A DNA stretch of 62,000 nt from Symbiodinium natans (lineage: Eukaryota; Sar; Dinophyceae; Suessiales; Symbiodiniaceae), in the NCBI GenBank assembly GCA_905221605.1, contig CAJNDS010002453.1, positions 87,501 through 149,500 of the forward strand. Reading direction: 5' to 3'. This document shows, piece by piece, positions 1-20,760 of the stretch. The notes under the pieces are model-generated. The model worked only from the letters and a program-made list of their open reading frames with translations, did no database searches and had not been told where the DNA came from. The stretch's first letter is position 1. Each line of letters opens with the position of its first letter. A program made the position numbers and the translations under genes.

Positions 1-1327
1 TTCCCCAACCTCGTGTCTGGTGTCATCGTGGAGCTTGATCTCAAGCTCGTGCTCCTCAGAGGGAAATCTTGCATGAGCAGCGATGGGCAACGATGGGCAA
101 ATCTGCACATGAGATGAAAGCAAAACACAGCCGCGCTAGCAGGGCCCACTGTGACCCTGCTTGCGCGCTTGCGCGCTTGCGCGGACAGTCCTCTTGCAGC
201 TTTTCATAGGCTCCCTGCAGTATGGCCTCCGCAGTCTCGCAACGTCATAGCTTTGTCCAAATCTCCAGATCCCGAACCTCAAACCCGATCAAAAGGCCTC
301 AGCACTTTGGGCTTCGGTCAGCTGTTCGAGGGCCTCTGCGAGGTGGCCCTGACATAGGACGATTCAAACTGGAAACCTCTGGATGCAACAAGTATCGACC
401 CGAGCTGTGGGAACCGCCGTGGGACCCGCAAACCACCACTGCTTCTCACACTCGCGTCCAACACCAAAAAAATGCAAGTCGGCGCGGCGGCTCTGTCTGC
501 AGAAGGCGCAGTGTGTGCAATGAGGCAGGTGATCCATGTGCATGCTCTGCGGGATTCTGCGGGACTGCGCGAAGGCAGCTGCCACTTTCGACTTTTGTCG
601 GCCGGTCTCTTTCGTTCGTCACTTCGGTTTCCATCTGGAAAGGCGTCCAGAACAAGCAGACCAGGGTCTGGCCTCCTTCGCCCCCTCCTCCCAACCATTG
701 ACCCAGCAAGCATTTACAATTAACAACTGTTCGTCGGTCGTAGTCTAGCCTCAGAAGCTTGATGATGAAGTAGCCTCTTGCTGTGTGTCTGGCACCCGTG
801 ACCAGCTCGGGGCGGCGGTGGAGTGTCTCACGCCCTTCTCTTGCAGGAGCCTCTCCTGTCTATCTCCTTTACCTTCTGTGTTTCTGGCAGCCATCCGTCT
901 GAGCCTACTTGGGCAGCTGCTCTCCAGAAGTCTTGCTGCCTTCGCTTGCCAAAACCCCCTCGTGATACGCTGTGATGTACTTCGAAGCAATTGATCTGGC
1001 ATTCGAGCCACCGTAGGGTCACTTCGGCAACCAAAGGGCTGGCATGGGCTCAAGTCCTGAGTCTAACAAGGTCTAACAAGGGGGGGTATGATGCACCGGG
1101 TCCGACTCCGATGTTGGAGTTTGGGCCTCAGCTCTGCTGCCGGCGACCTGTTTTCTTGCGCTCGGCCTTTAGGGATCTACGTCTCTCCCGCTGAGTTTTC
1201 AGTCCGGTTTTCTCTGAACACCCGGTCTTCGAACAAGAGATGGAGGCGCAACACATGCAACACAAGCGCCCCCCCCGTAAGTGAACCCAGTCTGTGGCTC
1301 CAGAGATGCCAGATTCTCGTGTCGCGT
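1..1327. other. Leading region without a recognised gene
   Basis: Several open frames overlap on both strands, but none has a recognisable domain and no pair of splice sites joins them convincingly. A short tandem run of gcgcgctt-type units lies near 158-182. On the minus strand around 305-355 one frame reads as an acidic helix with the motif AEALEQLTEAQSAE, which could be an isolated exon, but nothing around it confirms this. Confidence 0.4.
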
Positions 1328-1527
1328 GTAGAGACAGAGAGACAGAGAGACAGAGAGACAGAGAGACAGAGAGACGGAGAGACGGAGAGACGGAGAGACG
1401 GAGAGACAGAGAGACAGAGACAGCAGAGAGACAGAGAGACAGAGAGACAGAGAGACAGAGAGACAGAGAGACAGAGAGACAGAGAGACAGAGAGACAGAG
1501 AGACAGAGAGACAGAGAGACAGAGATT
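1328..1527. repeat. GAGAGACA octanucleotide microsatellite
   Basis: About 200 nt of the 8-mer GAGAGACA with a short variant block (GAGAGACG) near 1372-1402 and one phase slip near 1420. Because 8 is not a multiple of 3 and the unit creates no stop codon, all plus frames stay open (reading as ETERQRDR repeats) and the minus frames read as Leu/Ser/Cys/Val runs. The long open frames here are artefacts of the repeat. A second, longer array of the same unit lies at 23304-23573. Confidence 0.95.
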
Positions 1528-2530
1528 GCTGGGTTGGGCATGGTTTGGCAACACCTCGAACCTTGGGAACGTGTGCAGGGCCCGGCCTTCGTAGTGCGAG
1601 TTTCCTGGCAGAATCCAACAACACCCCAAGAGGCCACCCAAGGTTTGAAAACACGTAGCATATTCCAGAGCAGAGCCCCCCCGACCCAGTCATCTGAGTC
1701 CTCTTTCCCAACCCCTGGGGCAACCCTGGCGAGCCTCGACCGCCTCGGAGAGCTGATCCTGAGGACAGGAAGGGTTCTTTGCTCCAAAGGTACGGAGCCC
1801 TTCCTCACTCCAGAGTTCACCTACTTGAGGTCCAGTGCTGCAACTAACTTACTTCTGACACGACCTGGGGCCGCAGCGAGGAGAGAACTCCTGTCGCCCT
1901 GGAGGCGAGCGGCTTCCGCCTGACTCTCGATCTCTACTCCACGGGGAGATCTGAGGTCAGAGCGCCAAAGCTTTGGATCTTCATCAAAACACGAAGTTGA
2001 GGGAAGACTTGAGCTTGCGGCTTGCGGCTTGCGGCTAGCTGCGCAAACCCTTCAGAGCAAAACAAACGGACTGGGTGCGCCTCGACGGTCGCAAGCTGTG
2101 ATTGCAGCTCCTGCCAAGCACAAGCTCGCCTAACCGGGATTTTTGCCGACGGAGCCTTTATGAGCCTTAGTAATCCGGGCTGCTGGACCATCCTGACACA
2201 ACTCTAGCGCACTCCTCGCAGCTCTGCCGAAGGCTTGCCACATCTTCTGCAGCCTCCATGCGAGGGGCGACGGCTGATATGTTGAAAAGCACAATTCCAC
2301 ATTTTCCCAAACATAGCAGTCACGTTCGCCACTTTACTCAAAGGACGAGACCCAAGTGCTACATAAGCTACTGTACCTCATAATTTTCGTGCATCACATC
2401 AGACCCAGCGTGGCTCTTTACCCCTTGAACTAAAGCACGCTCGGCAAGAAGCAAAGGAAAGCCCGTAAGCCATGCTCCGTTGATCGGATTTTTGACTAGA
2501 ATCTAGAAGAATTCATGGGGAGGTCTTGAC

Positions 2531-2921
2531 GAAAACAGCGGAAGGAAGCACGTCATCAAAATCGCGAACCTCTGTGTTCACGCCGATCTCAGCCATCACC
2601 GGGATGTCGATGCCTGGTGCAGCTCATCTCTGGAGGCCATTTGAACAAAATAGCAATTACCCGCCAAGCCTCGGGGAGGCAGCCCGTCGTCCCGAAACCT
2701 CGAAAAAGGAGCTCTGCAGAGCAAAGCTCATACTACAGTAAGTCATACCACAGCTTCGTGCGCTGTGCACCGTCTAGGTGGCATCCGACGTAGGCGCTGT
2801 GTCCCAAGGGAACAAGCTGGTGGAGCTTGCCGATCCACCACACGCTGTAAGCGCGCTGCTCATCCCAGACAGCGCTGAAGACAAGATCTCTCTGATCCTT
2901 CGTCACTTCCATGGTTAGGGC
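2531..2921 (-). CDS. Unidentified gene, two coding exons
   Basis: I do not recognise this gene. Two minus-strand blocks join in frame. The first, 2921 down to 2771, follows an acceptor GTAG|GCC, contains MEVTKDQRDLVF and a tryptophan-rich stretch (VWWIGKLHQLV), and ends CHLDG at a GT donor in phase 1. The second, 2613 down to about 2531, follows CACCAG|GC and reads IDIPVMAEIGVNTEVRDFDD. Codon choice is regular and the phases agree, so a real gene is likely. The plus strand of the first block is also open and looks protein-like, which lowers certainty about strand. The gene lies downstream of RuvBL2 on the same strand. Its start and end were not found. Confidence 0.5.
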
Positions 2922-3110
2922 CTACGAACTCCCAAACACTCTAAAAAGCATTGAGAGCCCTGTCCTGGTCTATGAGACTTGGGCCGTCGAAGCAGGCCCT
3001 GGTCCATTCAGGGATACCGGAGCAACAGCGCATCGTGGGCAGTGCGCCACAAGTAGCAAGCGACCGGTAGCCAGAAATATGTGTATGCATATATGTATAT
3101 ATACACACAC

Positions 3111-3128
3111 GGGGGGGGGGGGGGGGGG
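3111..3128. repeat. Homopolymer G tract after a TA/CA tract
   Basis: Eighteen consecutive G residues follow a tatatacacacac stretch (about 3078-3110). It is a low-complexity site prone to sequencing and assembly length errors. No gene crosses it with confidence. Confidence 0.9.
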
Positions 3129-3255
3129 CCCGCCTGTTGGTGCCCAGCTCATCCTGCACATTCAGCCATGCCACTGGCTGTCAATGCGGAACTTCTGTTC
3201 GTAGACTGTGGTAGAATTTAGAATGATTCTTGACAATTCAAAAGAAAGCTGCACC

Positions 3256-3837
3256 TCAGGGAAGATCAGCTGCTTTGTCTTTGCCATGCTGCATCGTGAA
3301 AGACGGCGCTTCAAGTGGTCCACCTCGCCACCCGGAAGGACTCGCAGGACTAAGGCTCATCTGAGGTGAGATGTCTCCGTCACCACGGCAACAACCTGCC
3401 TCTGCGCGAGCAGCGATAAGGAGCGTGTGGCAATCCACAGCCTTCCACAGCTTAAGCTGGAGATGCTGGAGCTTCAAGATGTTGCACCCGTTGCACTCAT
3501 TGCTCCCCCCATGCACATCTAACTCAGCTCAGGCGGCCACCTCCAGCGCCGAGGCCCAGCACAATTTGCAGAGCTGCTCGACCTGGGCCTCTACGGCATC
3601 GTTGCTCCTGAAATTCTACAGAGGTTGGAGCGAGGAACCACATGAACAGCAGTCCCTGATACTTTCAGCTTCTGAACGCTCCCTGACCCCCTTGAACCCA
3701 AAGCCCTTCCTGGCCGCAGCCGCTGCCATGTCCGTGCAAAGACCTCAGCTTCCACCGCAGCTGATCCCAAGCCCTCATGATAAAGAAAAGAGCCTTCTTC
3801 CCAGAATTGCAGCTTCTTCCGTTACCTTGTTCATGTA

Positions 3838-3872
<35 letters not shown>

Positions 3873-4494
3873 TATGTGTGTGTATATATATATACATTTT
3901 TTGCCTTCGCGGCAGTAGAGAGGTTCCAATAAGGAGCCCTGTTTTTCCTCAATGGCCGCCACAACACGGGGCTGTTAAGCCCGTCTAGACACCCTAAACT
4001 CCTTACACTCTTCTGACTCCATGAAAGCCATGAAAGGACCGACACACGTTCAGCGTGCTGGCCTCCGCCTCAGAGCACGGTCGAAGGCTTAAACCTCTTT
4101 TTGGAAACTCTAGAGAAAATTCTTGAAACCCCCCTCAACAAAAAACAAACCCTACCCCAAGCCCGAAGTGCCCGAAGCCCCCCTCAAACTCTCGATTCCG
4201 AGCCCCGAACGAGACACATCTTCACTATGCTCTCTAGATTTTCGGGGTGCGCCGGGGCGCCTGGACGCACAGCCTTTAAAACCATGCTGTGTACCATCGC
4301 TTACGGCAGATATCAAAGGATAGGATGACATTCTTCAAATGCCGCTTGTCACACATGCAGAGGGATGCTGGCAGAAGCATGAGGAGCAGGCGCATTAGCG
4401 TCTCGTTCTCTTGGAGGCTGCTCCAGTATGCTGACTCCTTCGGTGAGGCTACATGGCACGGTGGCATCCAACAGGCGACTCGAAACAACGGCAC
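3256..4494 (-). other. Region with several unassigned coding-like minus blocks
   Basis: Three minus-strand stretches have protein-like composition but no recognised family. One near 3490-3400 contains LKLQHLQLKLWKAVDCHTLL. One near 3965-3895 contains VVAAIEEKQGSLLEPLYCRE. One near 4450-4330 contains AYWSSLQENETLMRLLLMLL. They could be exons of the gene at 2531-2921 or of the missing 3' end of RuvBL2, but none matches the RuvBL2 C-terminus. The plus strand around 3570-3640 also reads well (FAELLDLGLYGIVAPEIL), so strand assignment is uncertain. Confidence 0.3.
3841..3895. repeat. TA-dinucleotide microsatellite
   Basis: An almost pure TA run interrupted by gatatgtgtgtg. The Tyr-Ile repeat open frames it creates on both strands are not genes. 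Confidence 0.95.
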
Positions 4495-4499
4495 AGGGG

Positions 4500-5496
4500 T
4501 GCAGTTGGAGCAGCCTGCGCGTACATGGAAATGCTGAACGGATCAGCTTCCGACCATGGGATGGGAGCCTCGCGCGTTGGTTGAGAAGAACTGAGCCATG
4601 CTCCCTTTTGCCCTGACAACGACACTGCACAACCCCCACAATCCGATATCGTCCATTTGCACTGGAAAACCCTTTCCTCAAGCTTTCTGAGGGCTTGACC
4701 ATTGCCGAACTGTTTGTTTACGAAGAGTTCCCTTACCTAGGCTCCACGGATCAAGGCATGCAAAGTGAGTCAATCATGACAAACATGACCCACTGTTCTG
4801 ACGCACCCACCCTGTTGCAGCCAGGGCTTGGTAGCTCAGACAGCCTCCTCTACTTAGGCCCCTAAAGACGAATGGCCGAAAGCCATTCCACAGCATGCAA
4901 GAACTGGGCATCTGTTGCTCCACCGCTTCACCTTTGCCTTGCGCCATCTTGCACCCATCTGAGGGAGGCACTGTGGGCAACTACGCGGCGGGATCTGGAC
5001 TTGGCTCTGATGGGGTGAGACAAAGATGGCGGTCCAACAGATGACCGCCAGAGGGGCAGTGTAGGGGACACTTGAGAGGTTGAGATGCTTTTGCCCCTTT
5101 CAATGCGGCTGTAGTACATCCCACCAGCTAATGGGTCTGTGTGCGTTTGAAACATGCACCGGAGATCTTCGAGCGCACAATGACAGGATATGCTGTCACT
5201 TAGAAGCTCTATGCCATGCATGGGGCCGGAAGCCGGAAATTGACTGTGCAACAACCGGGATAACAGGAACAAACACCAACACGCCGCTGTGTTAAAGCTA
5301 CACCTGCAGGTTCGAGCCGGAACAGCCGTTGAACAGAGCAAGCAGATAACGCGTTGGCCAGAGCCTGCATCTACTTCGCACGCCTGAGGGCTTCAGGTTC
5401 ACACCACATCTTCTACAGTGGGCGTAAGGCTGCCAACTGGCTTTCGGGGTGAGAACCGTCCGGGGCAGTTATGAGCAGTGCAAGAACGCAATCGTC
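4500..5496. other. Region searched for the RuvBL2 3' end; nothing recognised
   Basis: The RuvBL2 C-terminal segment (helical lid with the usual TSLRYAIQLI-like motif) should follow the last recognised exon at 5497 on the minus strand. I read this stretch in all minus frames and did not find it. Only short, unconvincing open frames are present. Confidence 0.4.
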
Positions 5497-15758
<10,262 letters not shown>

Positions 15759-18111
15759 CTCGCGCGGCACGTCGTTGAAAGCCCTCGCCTCCACACCCAA
15801 CCCTGGACTTAAACACCTCTTGGCCAACAGCCCTAAGTCCGAAAGCCCCAACCCCTCCTGAGACGTTAAAAAAAAAACACCACAACACTACCCCCACGCC
15901 ACAGAAAGTTCCCGATACGAGGAAGCCAGTCCTCCGCGATCTTCCGCGGGTCGGTGGATGCCATCCTCCAAACGGGCTAAAGGATTCAGGGGACAAACCT
16001 TTAAAACCCAAACCCTGGCCATCAAAACACAAACAACAGAGAGCCCCATCATGTGCAAGAAGGTGAAGCCTTTGTAGTCTAGGGTATAGGGATCAATTTC
16101 TCGAGTCCGGCGCTGGCGGTTCCATTTGCGGTTTCAGGTTTAGAGTTTTAGGGTCTAGTTCCACGGCTTTCGGATTCTCTACTCTCAACCCTGAAACCAA
16201 AGCCTCCAGCCCTAAAAGTCTAAACCGCCCAAACCGCAAACCCATCCCAGCCCAGCCTTGAAACGTGGCCCTGGAGCCCAGCTTCACTGGTGCGGGGCCC
16301 TTCCCACAAACTCTGGAAGTGGCAGCGGGAGATCAGAACCTATTGAAGAGGCAGAGCTCGATGTTGCAACGCTGTCAGCTTGCCACAGCTTGCCACTGGC
16401 ACAGCTTGAGGGTCCGAATGGCAACCCCTGCTCAACATGAACGTAGGAACGTGATGAAGCACGGCCGGCGAAACCGGGGCAAATAGAAGAAGATGTCGTG
16501 TAAGGTTGCATTACCTGCTAGTCGTATCTGTCAACAACCCCTGACTGGAACTGGCTCTACGGCTCTACGGTACTACTCGCCTCATGATTGCATGTCTTGA
16601 ATTTTGATCCGCCTAGCAGCACGCTGGCAGTGACATGCTGGGATCTGCGAGACATTGCCACGCGCCAAGACAGGGACAGGCCCTTGACTGGTGCAACAGG
16701 AGCCTAGTAAGCTACCAGAAAGCACAAGGGATCATACTACCAGCCTCCCCTGAATCCATCTGCAAGGCAGCGCGGAAGGCATGCACGAATTGCAGTTCGA
16801 TGCCCTGGACAACACACAGGCGATGCGGCCAAGTCAGAAAGCGATCGTTGCGAGGGCTGAGAATGACTCTTCCACGGGCATCAAAACATAGAGGCATTAA
16901 ACCAAACTGACAGCAATATCCTTGCAAGGGACGATATGGAAGACTAATCACGTCTTAGTCGCCTGGGCTCAACATAACCCGACGCTTCCTTGCAAGGCTG
17001 CCGCAAATGTTTTTCATTAATCTGTCATTGCGTAGTGCAATGGAATTCATCTCCAAGTCTGAGTCTCCAATCCTTGAGGTCAAGGTTTGCACACCTTGTC
17101 TAAACCCTGCTGGCTGAATTGGGTCTAACCTCAGACTTTATGGTTTCTTGCTGGCAAATGGCCCAACTGTCGGATGCATACCTCCGAGACTCATCCTTGC
17201 TAGTTTGAGGTTGAGCTCCGACACACTGCTCAACCGCAAAGGCTCTGGATGTTGATATGTGGCGGCTTAAGTGCAGCTTGGCATCTTCACCAGTCCACGC
17301 CCACTGCTAACTCCATAATCACACTCTCGATGGGTTCGGGATAGTCGGATAGCTCATATTTGCCATTGTCGTGGATAGACAGATCCGTGTGCATACATGG
17401 CGGCTGATGGAATGAGAACCTGGACACCGGATACCGGATATCCCGAATATCAACATCCTACACAACAGGCACATCACTTCTCAGTGCACTGGCCAATCAG
17501 CATTGTCGACGCACAATGCAGCGTCCAAAGTTCGGACACGCTAACGTTGTGAACTTGCCGAAATCTTGCCAATGCCCCGAAGTGCCTCAGATCACTACTG
17601 GACTCATGTCTCTCTCTTAATCTGTGCTTCTGAAGCAGCAACGCCGAGTGTAAAACGGTGAGCCCCGGGCTCAGACGGACTCGGAGCTGCCCTCTGATGA
17701 GACATCGTCAGAAACCTTTGGGCTTAAGGCTTCAGGCAGCAGTAGGCAGGCACTGGCCCAGTGTGTCGGGATTTAGGGCTTCCGGGGATTATTGCAAGAC
17801 TAAGCCGGCAATATCACATGGACGCGAAAAAAGTGCTCCTATTCTTTTACAGGGGGGCGGAGACAAATCGACCCATCTAGTTCGAAGACTCCGATAGCTG
17901 TTCGCCTATATAGGTAACCCACGGAAGAATTTGGGGGTCCTTCAAGACACCCAAACCCTAAACCGTAAGCCCGAAACCTGCTCTGAATTCTGCTTCAAGG
18001 CGCCACTTCTGCATCTTGCTGCAGTAGGCCATGCTGCGCCTTTTGGGGAGAGGCAATGTGAGATCACGTGGGGCCACATAACGGCATTCTGAGATTACAC
18101 TCTGGACGACA
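15759..18111. other. No gene recognised; telomere-like debris
   Basis: The sequence upstream of the first recognised RuvBL2 exon should contain the true start exon, but I could not place it. The stretch 16120-16240 is rich in gggtttagggt- and ccctaaa-like words on both strands (for example gttttagggtctag and ccctaaaagtctaaacc). Further such words occur at 17950-17990. The remaining open frames are short and without motifs. Confidence 0.5.
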
Positions 18112-18208
18112 TGTGGGGTTTACGAAAAATCGGGACCCCGAATATACCCCCAAATAATAGGATTCCCTTTCAATAAGGACCCCAGTAAGGTACCCAGAAT
18201 ATTGTCAA
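18112..18208. repeat. Dispersed repeat, copy 1
   Basis: This stretch shares its order of words with 44824-44907: gtggggtttacga, a variable middle, ggattccct, a short gap, taaggacccc, then taaggtaccc. The two copies are clearly related over about 90 bp, in the same orientation, and lie 27 kb apart. On the minus strand each follows a coding-like stretch, which then reads VPYWGPY and stops. Confidence 0.75.
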
Positions 18209-18559
18209 CACCCACATGTGGGGAGGAAAGCCCCCTGAACTTGCATGTCGACACTCATCTTGTTTCAGAAACGCAAACATCAGACTATCAGATGAACCAG
18301 CGCAATTTCCTTCGGTAGTCACGATGTCTGTCGCATCTGCTGAGTCTTCAACGCAGATGCCCTCGAGCATTTCGACCTGCGTTGCCCAGGTACATCGATC
18401 TGTGCATGAGAAGAAGCGCACGTTCAAAACGAAGTCGGGGCACTGCCAGCCCGCAATGCCTCTTACCTCGTTTACTGCCACATGCGGGCCTCTTGACCAT
18501 ACTGGGTCAAAGCACGGGATGGGAATTATCTGTTTTAAGAAAGAGAATCCCAGACCCAT
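18209..18559 (-). CDS. Candidate cysteine-containing exon, unidentified
   Basis: The minus frame is open and protein-like with regularly placed cysteines: GWQCPDFVLNV, FFSCTDRCTWATQ, LEGICVEDSADATD, EGNCAGSSDSLMF and KQDECRHASSGG. This resembles an extracellular disulfide-rich segment. No family is recognised. The frame continues into the dispersed repeat, where the true exon must end. The plus strand is also open over the same span, so strand is not certain. Confidence 0.4.
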
Positions 18560-18666
18560 CGAATTCGTGCTCTAGGGCATGTGTGATCTACACGAATCTT
18601 GCACGCAGATTTGGTGGCTGGCATGCTTGGGCTGGGCGGGGGAGATTCCGATCTCTTCCGCAACGG

Positions 18667-18733
18667 GAAAGACAGAGACAGAGAGAAAGACAGCGAAAAG
18701 ATACAAAGAGAAGAGAGAGAGAGAGAGAGAGAG
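18667..18733. repeat. GA-rich simple repeat
   Basis: gagacagagagaaagacag-type purine tract ending in (GA)n. Confidence 0.9.
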
Positions 18734-18739
18734 CAACAA

Positions 18740-19066
18740 ATAAATACTACTTGAAATGCCAATGACAACTACCTGCACAGGAACAGAGCAGGAATGACAA
18801 CAGAAACTGCGCAACAATAACTATAGCAACAAAAATCACAATAATGGCAACTCTAACAACAACGAGAAGACCACACGTTAGGATCAAATAACAGACCACA
18901 ATTGTGACGATAGCGATGTCGAGATACTACCAACATCGAAAATGACAACCGTGACAGTAAGAGCAACGATAATGACATCAACAGTACTCAACATAAACAC
19001 AATATCACTTTGCTCACAATGATGGCAAAAATCCTAATGACAGACAACGAAAAACGACTATTGAAG

Positions 19067-19104
<38 letters not shown>

Positions 19105-19140
19105 TGACAACAATGCACTGAGGTGAAAAGTAATAGCAGT
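18740..19140. repeat. AAC/AAT-rich low-complexity stretch with a CAG tract
   Basis: About 400 nt dominated by aca, caa, ata and gac words without usable open frames. It contains a pure CAG trinucleotide run at 19069-19102 (about 11 units). Confidence 0.85.
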
Positions 19141-19324
19141 GCTAATCAACACCACCTTAGAAATACAACGAGAAGAAAACTTGGTATTTAGTATAACTCA
19201 CAACACGGCGCTGGCTTATGCTTATGCGTGCAGCGCACTTGTGTCGACTTGCGTGCACTACTGTGAGTTATCTTAATAAAGAGTTCAAGCAACACAGTTG
19301 CGCAACTCCTTTACCCCCTAGTTG

Positions 19325-20404
19325 CTAGAAGCATCCTCTGGGATCAACCTGCTTGGCAACAGCACGGGAAGCCTGCTCGATGAGCCCAGACTGATCATAT
19401 CGCCTCAGCCATAAGAGCGCTTGCTGTTTCCTTGCTGTGGCACACGGGGTGCAGATGGAGAGATTCCAGAAGTGGCATCCTGAAGAATGCAGACAAACGG
19501 TTGAAAACGGTTGAAAACGGTTGTTCTGCAAGATCCTGCAATCAAGGCAACACTGACGCGGGCCCCTGGCCAAAGCTGCCCCTCAATCATGGCCTGGGCG
19601 CATCTGCCACAGATTGCATCCGGGCGATACGGTAAGCATGTGCGGTGTCCACGGTGGTCTGGGCTAAGGTGATCTGAGGTGTACACAACGCGCTGCTGCT
19701 TCTCGGGATTGGAGAGTGGCCACTCCCAACCTGAAGTCTGGGCTTTGGCAGCTTCGGGGCCATCTTTCACCCTCTCCGAAAATGTTGTACCAAGGGCAAG
19801 ATCCACTTGAGCTCCACACACTTCGTGTTCGGCGGCGGAGGAAGGCCATCATCGTCCACTGCACCTTGCAAAGAAAGGGGCTCTGCTTCAGAGACTCCGT
19901 TCTGTCGGGGCGCACCGTGGGGATCCTCCTCCGCTTGCAATCGGTCGCTCCCCGGCCTTAATCGAGCGGCAGTCGGATGCAAGGACAAGCGTAGCTTGGC
20001 CAACCCGTGTCATCCTGACTTCGCTTCTGCCTCCGCCCTGAGCAAGCGGCTCCATAACTTCTCTTGCCATGGAGCCTGGGAGCACAGATGCCAATCGGAA
20101 GCACTTCCGCCTTCAATCTCCATAGCTTACTTGCAGCCAGCGAAAGAACGTCCCAAGAGTACCCCAGATGATCCCAAGAAGCCTGATGCGCGCGAGCGAC
20201 GCGCGGGAGGTGACGAGAGGTAGTAGCCATCCTAGGTTCGAAGCTCGGGTCAAGACCGGCCTGGGCTCTGGTTCTAGCAGCTCCGGCTTGAGCACTGAGT
20301 GCTCGACCCAACGAGGCTTCGAAGGTCTGTCTAACCGGGTGACCTGGAGCAAGGCCCCTCTCGAGGGCAACAATAGCCGAGGCGTGAACATACCCGTTGG
20401 ACAC
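19325..20404 (-). CDS. Candidate multi-exon gene, unidentified
   Basis: Several minus frames are protein-like in succession. Around 20000-19800 one reads PRQNGVSEAEPLSLQGAV, DDDGLPPPPN and VELKWILPLVQHF. At 19821-19560 another reads FSERVKDGPEAAKAQ, WPLSNPEKQQRVVYTSDHL and DAICGRCAQAMIEGQLWPG. At 19410-19325 a third reads LLWLRRYDQSGLIEQASRAV. The frame changes between them imply introns, but I could not fix splice sites with matching phase. A further open frame at 20404-19958 is weaker. No domain is recognised. Confidence 0.4.
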
Positions 20405-20434
20405 GGGCCGAAGGGTTAAGCCACAAATTTATCT

Positions 20435-20760
20435 GGATAAAATCCTTTCCGAGGATAAATTTTGATTTGTAGACATTAGGCTTGAGCCTCTCCGGGGGAG
20501 GCAAAAACGGACCTAAAGCATATTGAGACAGGCAAGGCCCCAGCGGATTAAATCCTCAGGCCCGACCCTTGTGCAGGACAGAGACAGACGGGGGAACATT
20601 ACTCTGGATAAAATCCTGGGGCCTGACCCTGACAACAAACTGTGGATACACCTTCCATGACCGACCCAAGCAAGCATAATATGCACCCATGTTCCTGGGA
20701 TAAAATCCTAGGATCCGACAAGACACAGGCCTGATAAAAACCTCAGATCGGGATAACATC
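20435..20760. repeat. Cluster of GGATAAAATCC palindromes
   Basis: The imperfect palindrome GGATAAAATCC occurs at 20435-20445, 20606-20616 and 20698-20708, with the variant GGATTAAATCC at 20545-20555 and degraded forms near 20452 (ggataaattt) and 20734 (gataaaaacc). Three of them are followed by a ggcccgacc, ggcctgacc or ggatccgac word. No gene is seen here. It may be a decayed tandem repeat or clustered binding sites. Confidence 0.7.

Noticed and set aside
1088-1923. Long open frames with ETERQRDR or LSLSVSLC repeats on both strands
   Set aside because: Produced entirely by the GAGAGACA microsatellite; no splice or family support.
18382-18765. Plus open frame ending in Arg/Glu/Gln repeats
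   Set aside because: Its second half is the GA-rich simple repeat, and the first half overlaps the better minus candidate.
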